DNA from: Bog-756 sp963830165
GTDB taxonomy: Bacteria; Actinomycetota; Acidimicrobiia; Acidimicrobiales; RAAP-2
Assembly: GCA_963830165.1 (NCBI GenBank)
Contig: CAWHKZ010000008.1
Coordinates: 124,001-188,000 of the forward strand
DNA: 64,000 nucleotides
Reading direction: 5' to 3'
Below the pieces are notes generated by a model that was not told the origin of the DNA, did no database searches, and saw only the letters and a program-made list of their open reading frames with translations. The position numbers and the translations under genes were made by a program. Below, in pieces: positions 27,294 through 36,350 of this stretch (its first letter is position 1; each line of letters begins with the position of its first letter).

Positions 27294-30110
27294 CTACAGG
27301 TACTCCCGCTTCCGCATCCAGATCAGGCAGAACCACCCCCAGATCGGGGGAAGGTAGGCCGTGAAGAGCCGCTGGACGAACACGGCGGCGACGGCTTGAT
27401 CCTGGGGGATGCCGGCCGCGGTGAGGCCCAGGATCATCCCGGCCTCCACGACGCCCATGCCGCCCGGCACCGGCGACACCCCACCGAGCATCGACCCCAG
27501 GGTCAGCACGATCAGGAGCGAGGCGAGGCTCAGATGCTGGTCGAAGGCGTGCAGTGCGGCGCCGAGCGCCATGGCCACGAGGAGCTGGCCGGCGATCTCG
27601 CCGCCGAAGATCTCGACGAGGTTGCGGGGGTGGGTGGCGAGCACCTTCAGGTGGTTCCAGACCTCCGACGCCTTCGGCCGGAGCCTGGCCGCGGCCAGGC
27701 GTCGCCAACGTGGGATGGCGAAGACGAGTCCGAGGAGCACCCCGACGACGACCACCGCGACGACGATGAGCCAGACCAGGTGGGACGTGCTGCTCCCCGA
27801 CCCTCCCCCGGTGCTCGAGGGCGACGAGTCGAAGTGGAACTGCGAGATGGCGATGGGAATGGCGATCACGAAGAGCCCGCCCTTCACGATCCAGCTGGCC
27901 GTGGAGATCAGCACACCCGAGCTGACGGCCAGGGTGGCGTCGTAGCCCTGCTGCTGGAAGAACCGGACCCGGGTGGCGAGCGCCCCCATCGACCCTCCGG
28001 CCAGGGACACGAACGTGTTGGCCACCTCGAGGGCCACGGTCCGGCCATAGGGCAGGGTGTCGGTGACCGAGCCCACCGTGGTCACGGCCAGGGTCGGGTA
28101 GACCGCCTGGGACAGCACGAAGACGGCGGCGACCCAGCCCCACTTCGCGCCGGTGATGGTGCTCCACGACTTCGTCACGTTGACGAGCACGCCGATCAGG
28201 GCCCATCCGCCGATCAGCGTGCCCAGTACGAGGATCAGGTTGATCCAGCTGACCCGGCGCGGCTCGATCAGCTTCGGGACCTCGATCCCGGCCGTCTTCG
28301 CCCCCTCGTCGCGGAGGGCGACCAGGATCGCCTTCTTCCCCCGCAGGGTGCGGGAGGCCACCGGGTCGAGGGCGGCTCGCTGGAGGAACGGGAGCGCTGC
28401 GGCCAGGGCGTCGTTCGGCACCATCCGGGCCGCGGCCGCGGCCGTGCGTTCCGGGCCCGCCACCAGGGCCGCGGCCGCCATGGTCGCGGCCAGGTCCCGG
28501 TCGAGCTGGTCGGGTGTGGCCACGGTGGCCGCCGACCGCAGGTCGACGAGCCCCGACCTCCCGTCGTCGGCCAGGACGATGGTCTCCGTCGACAGCGCAC
28601 CGTGGGCGATGCCCGCGCCGCGTAGGGCCAGGACCTGGCCGAAGATGCCGTCGAGCGCCTCGTCGGTCAGGGCGGGGTCGGTGGGTGGCGGTCCGGGCAC
28701 CGGCCCGTCCGCCGCCCCGAGCGACCGGGTGGGCCGGGGCGACGTCGCCTCCGATCGTCCGGTCACCACCACCGGCCCGCCGTCGGCCGCGATCGGGCCG
28801 TTCACCGGGCCCGCCGGGCCGTCCCCGGCGGAGCCGTTCACCGGGCCCGCCGGGCCGTCCCCGGCGGAGCCGTTCGCCGGGCCCGTGGAGTCGTCCCCGG
28901 CGAAGCCGTTCGCCGGACCCGCCGGATCCTCGTCGGCGGGCAGGGCGAAGGGGACCAGCTCGGACAGGCGCCGACCGGTAGGCGGCCGGGTCACGAGCAG
29001 CGCGTCCTTCGCCGGTCCGGCCGGCCCGGCGGCCAGGACCCGGGCCACCCGGGCGCCGGCCCGGTCGGCCATCAGGGTCAGGTAGGCCTCGTGCTCGACC
29101 TGCTGACGGCGTGTGAAGGTGAGGGTGGGACCGGAGTCCCGGTAGAGGAGGAACCGGGAGGTCTTGGCCAGGAGCTGGGCATCGGAGGCATCCCGGCCGT
29201 ACACCGAGATGTCGAGCCCGTCGCCGTCGAGACGCGCGTTGAACCGTCCGTACCCCCACGTCTGTCTGGGTGCGGGGACCACGTCGGCCGCGGGGATCCC
29301 GAGGTCCTCGAGCAGGAGCAGCACCTCGGCGGCCGACGGGAGCCCGAGCGGCGAGCCGAAGACGAGGTGGACCACGCCGGTCGACAGGATGCCGACAGCC
29401 AGGCTGGCCGCGATGGCGACGGGCAGCCCGTACCCCGACACCATCGTCGTCACCGCCAGCACCGCGATCGTCACGATGACGGCCCGCTGCACCCAGCGGC
29501 TCAGGTAGGGCATGGCCGCGCTGGCCACCGCCACCGCGGCCGCCACCCGGGCCACCGGGAACGTCAGGTCGAAGCCGTGGGGCGCCTGGGCCGGCGATCG
29601 TCCGCCGTCCGGCCCGAGAGCCAGCCCGAGGCCCACGCACACCAGCCACGCCCCGGCGCCGGCCAGGATCGTGTCCCGGATGACCTCGATCCGCCGGGAC
29701 ACGAGCGCCAGCACCACCACGACGGCCACCAGTCCGAACGAGCCCACCCAGGCCAGGCTGGTGACCAGCCATTTGATGCCATCGGGCGCCGGGGTGACGA
29801 CGTCGATCAGCGCCTTCTCGCTCGACGGATTGACGCGGGTGGCCAGCCAGCACAGGACGACCACGACCAGCGAGAGCCCGACCCGGAAGGCGTCGCTCCC
29901 CCGCCGACGGCGCTGCCCGTCGCCCACGGGGGCGAACAGGATGGCCCGCCACGACCGGGCCGACCACCGCCCCGGCGACGGTGGGCGCGGTGCGGGATCG
30001 GTGCCTGGCGGCGCGCTCGTCACGGGCGTCCCAGCTGCCCGTGCTCCCGTCGCTTCCGTCGCCCCGTCGGCCATCTCCCGGAGACTAGGGGCCGCAGCGG
30101 ACGATCCCAT
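27294..30110 (-). CDS. Membrane protein: N-terminal TM domain, pseudokinase-like domain, C-terminal LPG-synthase/UPF0104 flippase-like domain
   Basis: 938 residues. Residues about 75-255 hold several TM helices. Residues about 265-620 resemble an APH/protein-kinase fold: RRQQVEHEAYLTLMADR, then GIAHGALSTETIVL in place of HGDLxxxN, and VDLRSA in place of DFG. The catalytic Asp is therefore missing. Residues about 630-938 are the multi-TM domain shared with MprF-type lysyl-phosphatidylglycerol synthases and the UPF0104 family (SPVPGGMGVVEAGMILGL). A 36-bp in-frame repeat encodes GPANG/SAGDG units in the linker at 28799-28942. It probably moves or handles a lipid or glycan intermediate; no synthase domain is present, so aminoacylation is not supported. 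Confidence 0.75.
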   Translation of the reverse strand: MGSSAAAPSLREMADGATEATGARAAGTPVTSAPPGTDPAPRPPSPGRWSARSWRAILFAPVGDGQRRRRGSDAFRVGLSLVVVVLCWLATRVNPSSEKALIDVVTPAPDGIKWLVTSLAWVGSFGLVAVVVVLALVSRRIEVIRDTILAGAGAWLVCVGLGLALGPDGGRSPAQAPHGFDLTFPVARVAAAVAVASAAMPYLSRWVQRAVIVTIAVLAVTTMVSGYGLPVAIAASLAVGILSTGVVHLVFGSPLGLPSAAEVLLLLEDLGIPAADVVPAPRQTWGYGRFNARLDGDGLDISVYGRDASDAQLLAKTSRFLLYRDSGPTLTFTRRQQVEHEAYLTLMADRAGARVARVLAAGPAGPAKDALLVTRPPTGRRLSELVPFALPADEDPAGPANGFAGDDSTGPANGSAGDGPAGPVNGSAGDGPAGPVNGPIAADGGPVVVTGRSEATSPRPTRSLGAADGPVPGPPPTDPALTDEALDGIFGQVLALRGAGIAHGALSTETIVLADDGRSGLVDLRSAATVATPDQLDRDLAATMAAAALVAGPERTAAAAARMVPNDALAAALPFLQRAALDPVASRTLRGKKAILVALRDEGAKTAGIEVPKLIEPRRVSWINLILVLGTLIGGWALIGVLVNVTKSWSTITGAKWGWVAAVFVLSQAVYPTLAVTTVGSVTDTLPYGRTVALEVANTFVSLAGGSMGALATRVRFFQQQGYDATLAVSSGVLISTASWIVKGGLFVIAIPIAISQFHFDSSPSSTGGGSGSSTSHLVWLIVVAVVVVGVLLGLVFAIPRWRRLAAARLRPKASEVWNHLKVLATHPRNLVEIFGGEIAGQLLVAMALGAALHAFDQHLSLASLLIVLTLGSMLGGVSPVPGGMGVVEAGMILGLTAAGIPQDQAVAAVFVQRLFTAYLPPIWGWFCLIWMRKREYL
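28799..28942 (-). repeat. Four 36-bp in-frame units in the pseudokinase linker
   Basis: Units of the type CCGTTCACCGGGCCCGCC plus a GGGCCGTCCCCGGCGGAG half encode twelve-residue blocks such as SAGDGPAGPVNG. Two copies are identical and two diverged. The insert lies between the kinase-like N- and C-lobes, where length variation is tolerated. Confidence 0.8.
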
Positions 30111-30182
30111 GGACGCTCGCTCCGGGACCGTCCCGGCCCACGGGACCTAAGTCACCACTTTACGCGTTCTCATAGTCACGCA

Positions 30183-30211
30183 TTGTGTTTATTGATCACA
30201 GAGCGTACGAT
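30183..30211 (+). promoter_or_regulatory. Promoter of the riboswitch-controlled gene
   Basis: TTGTGT, 17 bp, TACGAT in a distinctly AT-rich stretch. The start site would fall near 30218, about 35 nt before the aptamer. Confidence 0.6.
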
Positions 30212-30253
30212 AGTTGGACGGCACCGTGACCATCGGGATCGGAGCCTGCAGGA

Positions 30254-30324
30254 CCAAAAGGCAAACCCTCCGCGAGGAGGGGACGCAAAGCCACGGGACT
30301 CACGGAGTCAGCCGGGTTGCCGGA
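30254..30324 (+). ncRNA. Cyclic di-GMP-I (GEMM-I) riboswitch aptamer
   Basis: Matches the GEMM-I consensus block by block. AAAAGGCAAACC opens P1. CCTCC-GCGA-GGAGG forms P2 with a GNRA tetraloop. GGACGCAAAGCCACGG is the conserved J region, GACTC-ACG-GAGTC forms the second hairpin, and AGCCGGGTTGCC closes P1. These are the ligand-binding and tetraloop-receptor elements known from the Vc2 class. About 60 nt separate it from the ATG. CCGTC near 30346 could pair with GACGG overlapping the Shine-Dalgarno, suggesting translational control. No run of U for termination was seen. Confidence 0.93.
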
Positions 30325-30385
30325 GCGGGCACCAATCGCGTGTGCCGTCCCGTCCCCCGGCCCGCCGTGGGTAGACGGAGGGGCG

Positions 30386-31840
30386 ATGTACCAGGGGCAG
30401 GATGCAGCAGTGGCGCGCGGCCGTGGACCGGCCCGGCGCCTCGCGATCGCCGTGTGCGCGGTGGCCGTGCTGGTCCCGACGGGCCTAGTCGGTGCATCGA
30501 CCGCGGCTGGGGCGGCCGGCGCGCATCAGGACGCCCGATCGGCGGCGGTGACCACCACCACGGTCGTGTCGCCCACCACGACCGTGGTCACGACCAGAGG
30601 CCGTCAGTCGGTGACGACCTCGACCACCACGGTCACGACGACACCGACGGCGGTGACCACGACCACGGTCACGACGGTGGCACCGACCACGACGACGACC
30701 ACGAAAGCGCCTGTAGCCAAGGCCACGACCACGACCACGACGAAAGCGCCCGTAGCCAAGGCCACGACCACGACGACGACCACGAGGGTGCCCGTGGCCA
30801 CGACGACGACCACGTCGCCGGGGGTCGGAACGGCGGACCGGGCCGGCGGTTCCCCGGCGACCACCGGGGCGGACGACATCGACACCACGTGCAGCGGGCC
30901 GGCGACCCCGGAGCTGCAGGACTACCTGGACTCGCTGCCGGCGGGCTCGGTGTTCCAGTCGTCGACCACGGCCTGCTACGAGGTTCCCGACGGCATCGTG
31001 CTCACCAAGCCGATCACCATCGTCGGCGGTACCTTCTACGACCCGTCGACCTCCCGGCCGACGGGTCCGGGCTGGGACGGCATGAAGCCGATCATCCTGG
31101 TGAAGGAGGCCGACGACGTGACCCTGACCGGGGTGAGCGTGCTCGGAGCCAACGCCATCGGCGGCTTCCACCATCTCCTGGTCGGCGAAGCCGGATTCAA
31201 GGTCGAGTCCTCCGACCACGTGACCCTGACCGACGACAGTGCCCTCGACACGTGGGGCGACGGACTCGAGCTCGTGGCCAACTTCGGGGGCCACGACCCG
31301 CTGCCGGTGACCGGGCTGACCGTGAACGGGTTCACCACGACCCGTGCCGGCCGGCAGGGCGTCACCCTCGCCGAGGTGTCGGATTCGTCGCTCAACGACG
31401 TCAACGTGGTCAGTCCCGCAGACGCCGGCTTCGACTTCGAGTCGGACCTGCCGGGGGAGGGCTCGTCGAACGTCTCCATCACGAACTGCGCCGACGACAA
31501 AGGGTTCAATATGGTCGAGTACTTCGCCGGTCCCGTCACCATCTCCGGCTGCACCGGCTTCCACCACGTCACCCTGCGCGGCTCCGCGGCCGACGCCCCG
31601 ATCTCGTTCGTTGGCGGCACGCTGACGTGCAAGCGCGACGACCCGCAGCCCTGCATCGACCAGGACGGCGGGTCACTGGACTTCACCGACGTGGCCATCG
31701 ATCGGATGGCCGGGACCATCGCCGTCCGGGAGCCGGCATGGTCGGTGGACGGCGGGGGCCACCTCCAGTTCGTCGACTCGCCGATCCAGTCGTCCTTCGG
31801 CTCCGAGACCGACGCCTCCACCGTGCGGTTCGTGAAGTAA
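30386..31840 (+). CDS. Secreted Thr-rich right-handed beta-helix protein under c-di-GMP control
   Basis: 484 residues. A signal peptide (basic N-region, then LAIAVCAVAVLVPTGLV, ending near AGA) is followed by a Thr-rich stalk (about residues 55-145) with repeats such as TTTTTTKAPVAKA, encoded by ACC/ACG tracts. The C-terminal domain has parallel beta-helix (PbH1-like) rungs, e.g. ITIVGGTFYDPS, VTLTGVSVLGAN, VTLTDDSALDTW, LTVNGFTTTRAGRQGVTL. Such folds occur in polysaccharide lyases and adhesins; no catalytic set can be assigned. GGAGGGG precedes the ATG. The riboswitch implies production tied to the c-di-GMP (surface attachment) state. Confidence 0.8.
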   Translation: MYQGQDAAVARGRGPARRLAIAVCAVAVLVPTGLVGASTAAGAAGAHQDARSAAVTTTTVVSPTTTVVTTRGRQSVTTSTTTVTTTPTAVTTTTVTTVAPTTTTTTKAPVAKATTTTTTKAPVAKATTTTTTTRVPVATTTTTSPGVGTADRAGGSPATTGADDIDTTCSGPATPELQDYLDSLPAGSVFQSSTTACYEVPDGIVLTKPITIVGGTFYDPSTSRPTGPGWDGMKPIILVKEADDVTLTGVSVLGANAIGGFHHLLVGEAGFKVESSDHVTLTDDSALDTWGDGLELVANFGGHDPLPVTGLTVNGFTTTRAGRQGVTLAEVSDSSLNDVNVVSPADAGFDFESDLPGEGSSNVSITNCADDKGFNMVEYFAGPVTISGCTGFHHVTLRGSAADAPISFVGGTLTCKRDDPQPCIDQDGGSLDFTDVAIDRMAGTIAVREPAWSVDGGGHLQFVDSPIQSSFGSETDASTVRFVK

Positions 31841-31883
31841 CGGACCCCCGGTCACGCGGGCCGGTCCCGGTCTGCGTCCCCGC

Positions 31884-33965
31884 TCAGGTGGCGGCGGCGC
31901 CCGAGCCGTAGAAGTCGGCGTCGCCGTAGGCGAAGATGCCACCGTCGGCGGCCACCAGCCAGTAGCCCCATCCGTCGGCGGTGGCGGACATGCCGACGAC
32001 GGGCTCCACCAGTGGGGTGCCTCCGGCCGAGCCGTAGTAGGCGGCCGAGCCGAAGTCGAAGATGCCGCCGTCCGAGGCCACGAGCCGGTACCCGGTTCCT
32101 CCCGGCATCGACGAGATCCCGACGATCGGGCGGTTGATCGGGTGGCCGCCCATCGAACCGTAGAACGGCGCGTCACCGAAGGCGAACACACCGCCGTCGG
32201 CCGCCACCAGCCAGTAGCCGCCCTCCGGCGTGGGGGCCGGGACCATGCCCACGATGGGCTGGTTCAGGGTCATGGCTCCCGTCGATCCGTGGAACACGGC
32301 GTCGCCGTAGGCGAAGATGCCGCCGTCGGCCGCCACCAGCCAGTACCCACGTCCGTCGGCCGTGCCGGCCATCCCGACGATGGGCCGGTTGAGGTGGAGC
32401 GACCCGGCCGAGCCGTAGAAGCCGGCGTCGCCGTAGGCGAACACCCCGCCGTCGGACGCCACCTCCCAGTAGCCCTTGCCATCGGGGGTGGCGACCACGT
32501 CCACGACCGGCGCGGCCAGTGGCAGGCCTCCGGCCGACCCCTCGTAGGTGGCGTCGCCGAAGGCCACCACCGATCCGTCCGAACCGGCGATCCAGTAGCC
32601 CTTGGAGTCGGGCGTGCGGGTCATGCCCACCGCAGGGCTCGGCAGGGACGAGGTCGTCGTGAACCAGTCCGACAGGAGATCGAAGTCGGCGGCGAACTGG
32701 TCGCCGGTGACGACGACGTCCTGGGCCGAGCCGACCAGGGTCATCGACTCGACCCGGCCTCCCCAGTCGCCGTAGCCGTTGCGGGCCGTGACGTCGATGG
32801 ACTCGAGCGTGCCCAGTTGCGGAAAGGTCGACTCGACCGTCGAGACGGGGATCGAGTCGTTCCAGTCGTGGTTCGGATTGCAGGCCCCGGCCACCCCGGG
32901 CGGGCAGATCGCGTCACCGGCGTCGACGACGGCCGGGAAGGTCCCCGGCGCGGTGTACCCGCCCGTGGAGGCCGAGTACTCGGTGGTCAGCGGCACGCCG
33001 TTGTCGCCGTGCTCCATGACGTAGCCGAAGGTGTCGAGGGTCGCGAGATCGGTCAGCGGGCTCTCGTTGGCGATGCCCCGGTACGTCTGGCACGACAGGT
33101 CGCAGGTGTCGGCGTAGCCGCCGTAGCTCCCGAGCGCGGCGGCCATGTAGGAACGGGCGGCCACCGCCTGGGCCTCGAGCTCCTGGAAGCCCCAGGCCTC
33201 ACCCTGGGGGCCCGCCGCCCCGAGCGTGCCCCAGTAGGCCGGGGACTCGTTGGGCACCACCCCGGCCACGTAGTCCTCGACCGGCAGGATGTTGACGGTC
33301 CGGGCCTGGCCGTCGGAGTTGTACACGCCCTCGAGGTCGCCGCGCACGGACAGGTTCGTGGGGACCTGGCAGAGCTGCAGGTCCATGGCCGGAGCGTCGC
33401 CCTGGCTGGCCGTCCCGAGGATCGAATTCTGGGCGGGGATGGCGTCGGGGTCCGTCACCCCCGATGCGAAGGGCAGCGTCGGCCACGGTCCGGCACAGCC
33501 GCCCCCGCGGAACAGGTCCCACACGCCGCCGCCGACGGGCTGCATCAGGACCGACTGACCACCAGCGACGGACACCCCGTCGATGCTGAACCCGTCGTCG
33601 GAGGTCACGATCAGGTCGTTCCCGTCGTTCTCGGTGAGCGCCACCGTCGTCCAGGTGCCCTCCTGGGCGGGTGTGAGCGTCGCCGGCTGGCTCCCCGAGT
33701 AGTAGTGGGTGACGATCTGCTGCCACGTCCAGCCGGAGTAGGCGTAGCCGAACGCCCCCCACTGGCCCATCCCCTCTCCGTGTCCGTAGCCGTGACCGGT
33801 CAGGCTGACGGTGCCCGAGGGATAGGCGGCGGCGGCCGGCGCGAGGAGCACCGCCGTCCCCACGGTCGACACCACGGTGGCCACCACGGCCACCAGCAGC
33901 GACCAGCGGCGGGTCGTCCGGCGGGCGCGCGCGGGTCTGTCGACCCTGGCTGTCTGCGCGGACAT
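31884..33965 (-). CDS. Secreted SpoIID/LytB-domain protein with six 42-residue propeller-like repeats
   Basis: 693 residues. A signal peptide/TM near the N-terminus (LLVAVVATVVSTVGTAVLLA) is followed by the HGYGHGEGMGQWGAFGYA motif and the SpoIID core (NILPVEDYVAGVVPNES, ELEAQAVAARSYMAAAL). SpoIID relatives cleave denuded peptidoglycan glycan strands; activity here is inferred. Residues about 435-690 are six repeats of the form PIVGMAxTxDGxGYWLVAAD followed by GGIFAYGDAxFYGSxG, shared with two other proteins in the window. I chose the ATG giving MSAQTARV; an in-frame start 24 nt upstream is possible. It is convergent with the beta-helix gene. Confidence 0.85.
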   Translation of the reverse strand: MSAQTARVDRPARARRTTRRWSLLVAVVATVVSTVGTAVLLAPAAAAYPSGTVSLTGHGYGHGEGMGQWGAFGYAYSGWTWQQIVTHYYSGSQPATLTPAQEGTWTTVALTENDGNDLIVTSDDGFSIDGVSVAGGQSVLMQPVGGGVWDLFRGGGCAGPWPTLPFASGVTDPDAIPAQNSILGTASQGDAPAMDLQLCQVPTNLSVRGDLEGVYNSDGQARTVNILPVEDYVAGVVPNESPAYWGTLGAAGPQGEAWGFQELEAQAVAARSYMAAALGSYGGYADTCDLSCQTYRGIANESPLTDLATLDTFGYVMEHGDNGVPLTTEYSASTGGYTAPGTFPAVVDAGDAICPPGVAGACNPNHDWNDSIPVSTVESTFPQLGTLESIDVTARNGYGDWGGRVESMTLVGSAQDVVVTGDQFAADFDLLSDWFTTTSSLPSPAVGMTRTPDSKGYWIAGSDGSVVAFGDATYEGSAGGLPLAAPVVDVVATPDGKGYWEVASDGGVFAYGDAGFYGSAGSLHLNRPIVGMAGTADGRGYWLVAADGGIFAYGDAVFHGSTGAMTLNQPIVGMVPAPTPEGGYWLVAADGGVFAFGDAPFYGSMGGHPINRPIVGISSMPGGTGYRLVASDGGIFDFGSAAYYGSAGGTPLVEPVVGMSATADGWGYWLVAADGGIFAYGDADFYGSGAAAT

Positions 33966-34070
33966 GTCAGTCAACGATACGACGGGCACCTTGCCCCGAG
34001 GGGGACACCCGCGGGCGTCCGGAGTGGCCCGGACGTCCGGCGGCGCGGGACCGACGGTCTCCGGCCCGGG

Positions 34071-36350
34071 TCAATCCTGGCCGACCGGCGCGGCCAGCAC
34101 CTGCGGGATGGAGCCGTAGAAGCCGGCGTCGCCGAAGGCGAACAGTCCGCCGTCGGCGGCCGTCAACCAGTAGCCGTCGTCCCGCGGTCCCGCGGCCATA
34201 CCGACGATGGGCTGGACCAGCTGGAGGTTGCCGGTCGAGCCGAAGAAGGAGGCCGACCCGAAGCTGAACAGGCCACCGTCGGCGGCGACCAGCCAGTAGC
34301 CGCTGCTCCCGTGGGAGGCCATCCCGACGATGGGCGCGTTGAGCGGCTTGCCGCCCATCGAGCCGTCGTAGTCCGCGTCACCGAAGGCGAACACGCCGCC
34401 GTCGGAGGCCACGAGCCAGTACCCGCCACCGCCCGGCGTCGGGGCCATGGACACGATGGGCCGGTTGAGGTGGATGCTCCCGGTCGAGCCGTAGTAGCCG
34501 GCGTCGCCGAAGGCGAAGATGCCACCGTCGGCCGCCACCTCCCAGTAGCCCTTCCCGTCCGGCGTGGCGGCCAGACCGACCACGGGCTGGGTCAGTGGTT
34601 TACCCCCCATCGATCCGTAGTACCCGGCGTCGCCGAAGGCGAAGATGCCGCCGTCGGACGCCACCTCCCAGTAGCCCTTGCCGTCCGGTGTCGACGCCAT
34701 GCCCACGACCGGTCGGGCGAGTGGCTGCCCGCCCATCGACCCGTGGAAGGCGGCGTCACCGAAGGCGAAGATGCCACCGTCGGCGGCCACGTTCCAGTAG
34801 CCCTTCCCGTCCGGCGTCGACGCCATGCCCACGATGGGTGAGTCGAGGTGCCCCGGGGCGGCGGCGCCCAACCAGCCCGTGAGCTGTGGGTTCTGGTGGA
34901 ACTCGGGCCACGAGCGCAGGCCGAGCGTGTGCCCGGTCGAGCCGTTCACCACGTAGTGCTGGATGACCCCCTCGTTGCCCGCCCCGTAGCCGGCGATGGT
35001 GATGCCGATCGAGCCGTCGGGGTCGACGGTCACGAGCGGCGTGTTCTGCAGGCCGAGCGTGCCCGCGCCGAGGGTGGCCACCAGTTGCGCCGACTTGCCG
35101 TCGAAGATCTCGAGTCCCGAGGTCGTGGGTACGAGCACGTCGTTGTAGCCCCCACCGGTCAGGTCGGCCAGCGCCACCCCTCCGATGATCTGGCCGGACG
35201 TGGCCACCGGCCAGCCCGGGAGGGCCGCGCCGTTGGAACCGTTGAGGGCCCACACCAGACCGCCGGAGCCGGTGTCGACCCCCTCCACGAGCTGCTCGTA
35301 GCCGTTGCCGAGCACGTCGCCGATCGCAGGGCTGCTCTCGGTGCTGCCCTCGAGGTTCGCCTGCCACTGGATGTTGCAGTGGGAGTCTGAGGCGAAGAGC
35401 ATGTTCGTGTCCGACGCCCCCGGGTAGAAGGTGCCGGTACCGAAGGCGATCCCGGTGGCCCCGCCGCCCAGGAAGTTGCCGACCGCCGGGGACGAGTCGA
35501 CGGTCTGGTCGGTGTCGTAGGAGCAGATGAGGTTGCCACCGGTGCCGAGCACCCGCAGGTGGCCCCCGTTGTAGTACTGGACGCCGTAGGCGTTCCCGTA
35601 CGTCGAGTCTCCGCCCTCGACGATCTCGGTCTGCCCGTTGTTGTACAGGTCGGCGAGGGACGGCGTGGTGAAGCCGCTGTCGGCGGTGAAGAACGGCCAA
35701 CCGGGGAGCACCGCCCCGTTGCCGGCATTGAGGGCGTACTCGTCCTGGCCGAGCGACGGCGCCACCACGGACTGGATGCCGTCCATCTGGCCGACGGCCA
35801 GCGACGCCTGGACGCCGTGATTGCCGTTCGGGTCGGCCGCGGGCACGGACCAGAACGCGTCACCGGTGTTGGTGATCCCGTTGTAGCCGCCCGCGGTGGG
35901 ATCGGCGGCGTTGCCCGAGCCGACGTAGATGTAGTCCGTTCCCGAGCCGTCGGGGCTGGCCGACGGGGTCGAGTCCACGGGCGCGCCCAGGTGGACCGGC
36001 CAGCCCGGAACCGCCGTGCCGTTGGACAGGTGGAAGGCGTAGACCCCGCCGGCCCGGTCCCCCACCACCACGGACGCGCCACCCCCGTCGAGCGTGGCCA
36101 CGGTGGGCGAACTCTCGGCGATCGGCGATCCGGCGTCGGGAAGGTCCTGCTGCCAGGCCAGGGAGATGCTCAGTGCACGGGGCACGGGTGCGGCGTGGGC
36201 GGCCCCGGAGGCGACCACCACCGGGATTGCCGCGACCGACAGAGCGGCGACCGACAGCGCCCGCACCGTGCGCCGGTGGCGGCGATGTCCCGGCCGGTCG
36301 GCGGCGCCGCCCTGCGCTCCTGTCCTGCGTCCTCGCGACTCCTGCCCCAT
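34071..36350 (-). CDS. Secreted FG-GAP/PQQ-like beta-propeller protein with six 42-residue repeats
   Basis: 759 residues. Signal peptide with ALSVAALSVAAIPVVVASGA. Residues about 45-500 form a VCBS/FG-GAP-like propeller: repeated SSPTVATLDGG, SSPAVGNFLGGG, SSPAIGDVLGNG and ALADLTGGGYNDVLV units. Residues about 505-759 carry six YW-repeats (GYWEVASDGGIFAFGDAGYY and variants), closely matching those of the neighbouring SpoIID protein. GAGGGG spaced five bases before the ATG fixes the start. Probably a cell-surface binding protein; ligand unknown. Its closeness to the SpoIID gene and the riboswitch gene suggests a surface-modification locus. Confidence 0.8.
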   Translation of the reverse strand: MGQESRGRRTGAQGGAADRPGHRRHRRTVRALSVAALSVAAIPVVVASGAAHAAPVPRALSISLAWQQDLPDAGSPIAESSPTVATLDGGGASVVVGDRAGGVYAFHLSNGTAVPGWPVHLGAPVDSTPSASPDGSGTDYIYVGSGNAADPTAGGYNGITNTGDAFWSVPAADPNGNHGVQASLAVGQMDGIQSVVAPSLGQDEYALNAGNGAVLPGWPFFTADSGFTTPSLADLYNNGQTEIVEGGDSTYGNAYGVQYYNGGHLRVLGTGGNLICSYDTDQTVDSSPAVGNFLGGGATGIAFGTGTFYPGASDTNMLFASDSHCNIQWQANLEGSTESSPAIGDVLGNGYEQLVEGVDTGSGGLVWALNGSNGAALPGWPVATSGQIIGGVALADLTGGGYNDVLVPTTSGLEIFDGKSAQLVATLGAGTLGLQNTPLVTVDPDGSIGITIAGYGAGNEGVIQHYVVNGSTGHTLGLRSWPEFHQNPQLTGWLGAAAPGHLDSPIVGMASTPDGKGYWNVAADGGIFAFGDAAFHGSMGGQPLARPVVGMASTPDGKGYWEVASDGGIFAFGDAGYYGSMGGKPLTQPVVGLAATPDGKGYWEVAADGGIFAFGDAGYYGSTGSIHLNRPIVSMAPTPGGGGYWLVASDGGVFAFGDADYDGSMGGKPLNAPIVGMASHGSSGYWLVAADGGLFSFGSASFFGSTGNLQLVQPIVGMAAGPRDDGYWLTAADGGLFAFGDAGFYGSIPQVLAAPVGQD

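Noticed and set aside
27294..30110. MprF-type lysyl-phosphatidylglycerol synthase
   Set aside because: The aminoacyltransferase (GNAT-like) domain is absent; only the TM domain is shared.
30214..31911. Long plus-strand frame overlapping the beta-helix gene
   Set aside because: Gly/Arg/His-rich shadow of the real gene, which has a signal peptide, ribosome site and beta-helix repeats in another frame.
32000..33900. SpoIID protein as a true sporulation gene
   Set aside because: No other sporulation genes here; SpoIID/LytB domains are common in non-sporing actinobacteria.
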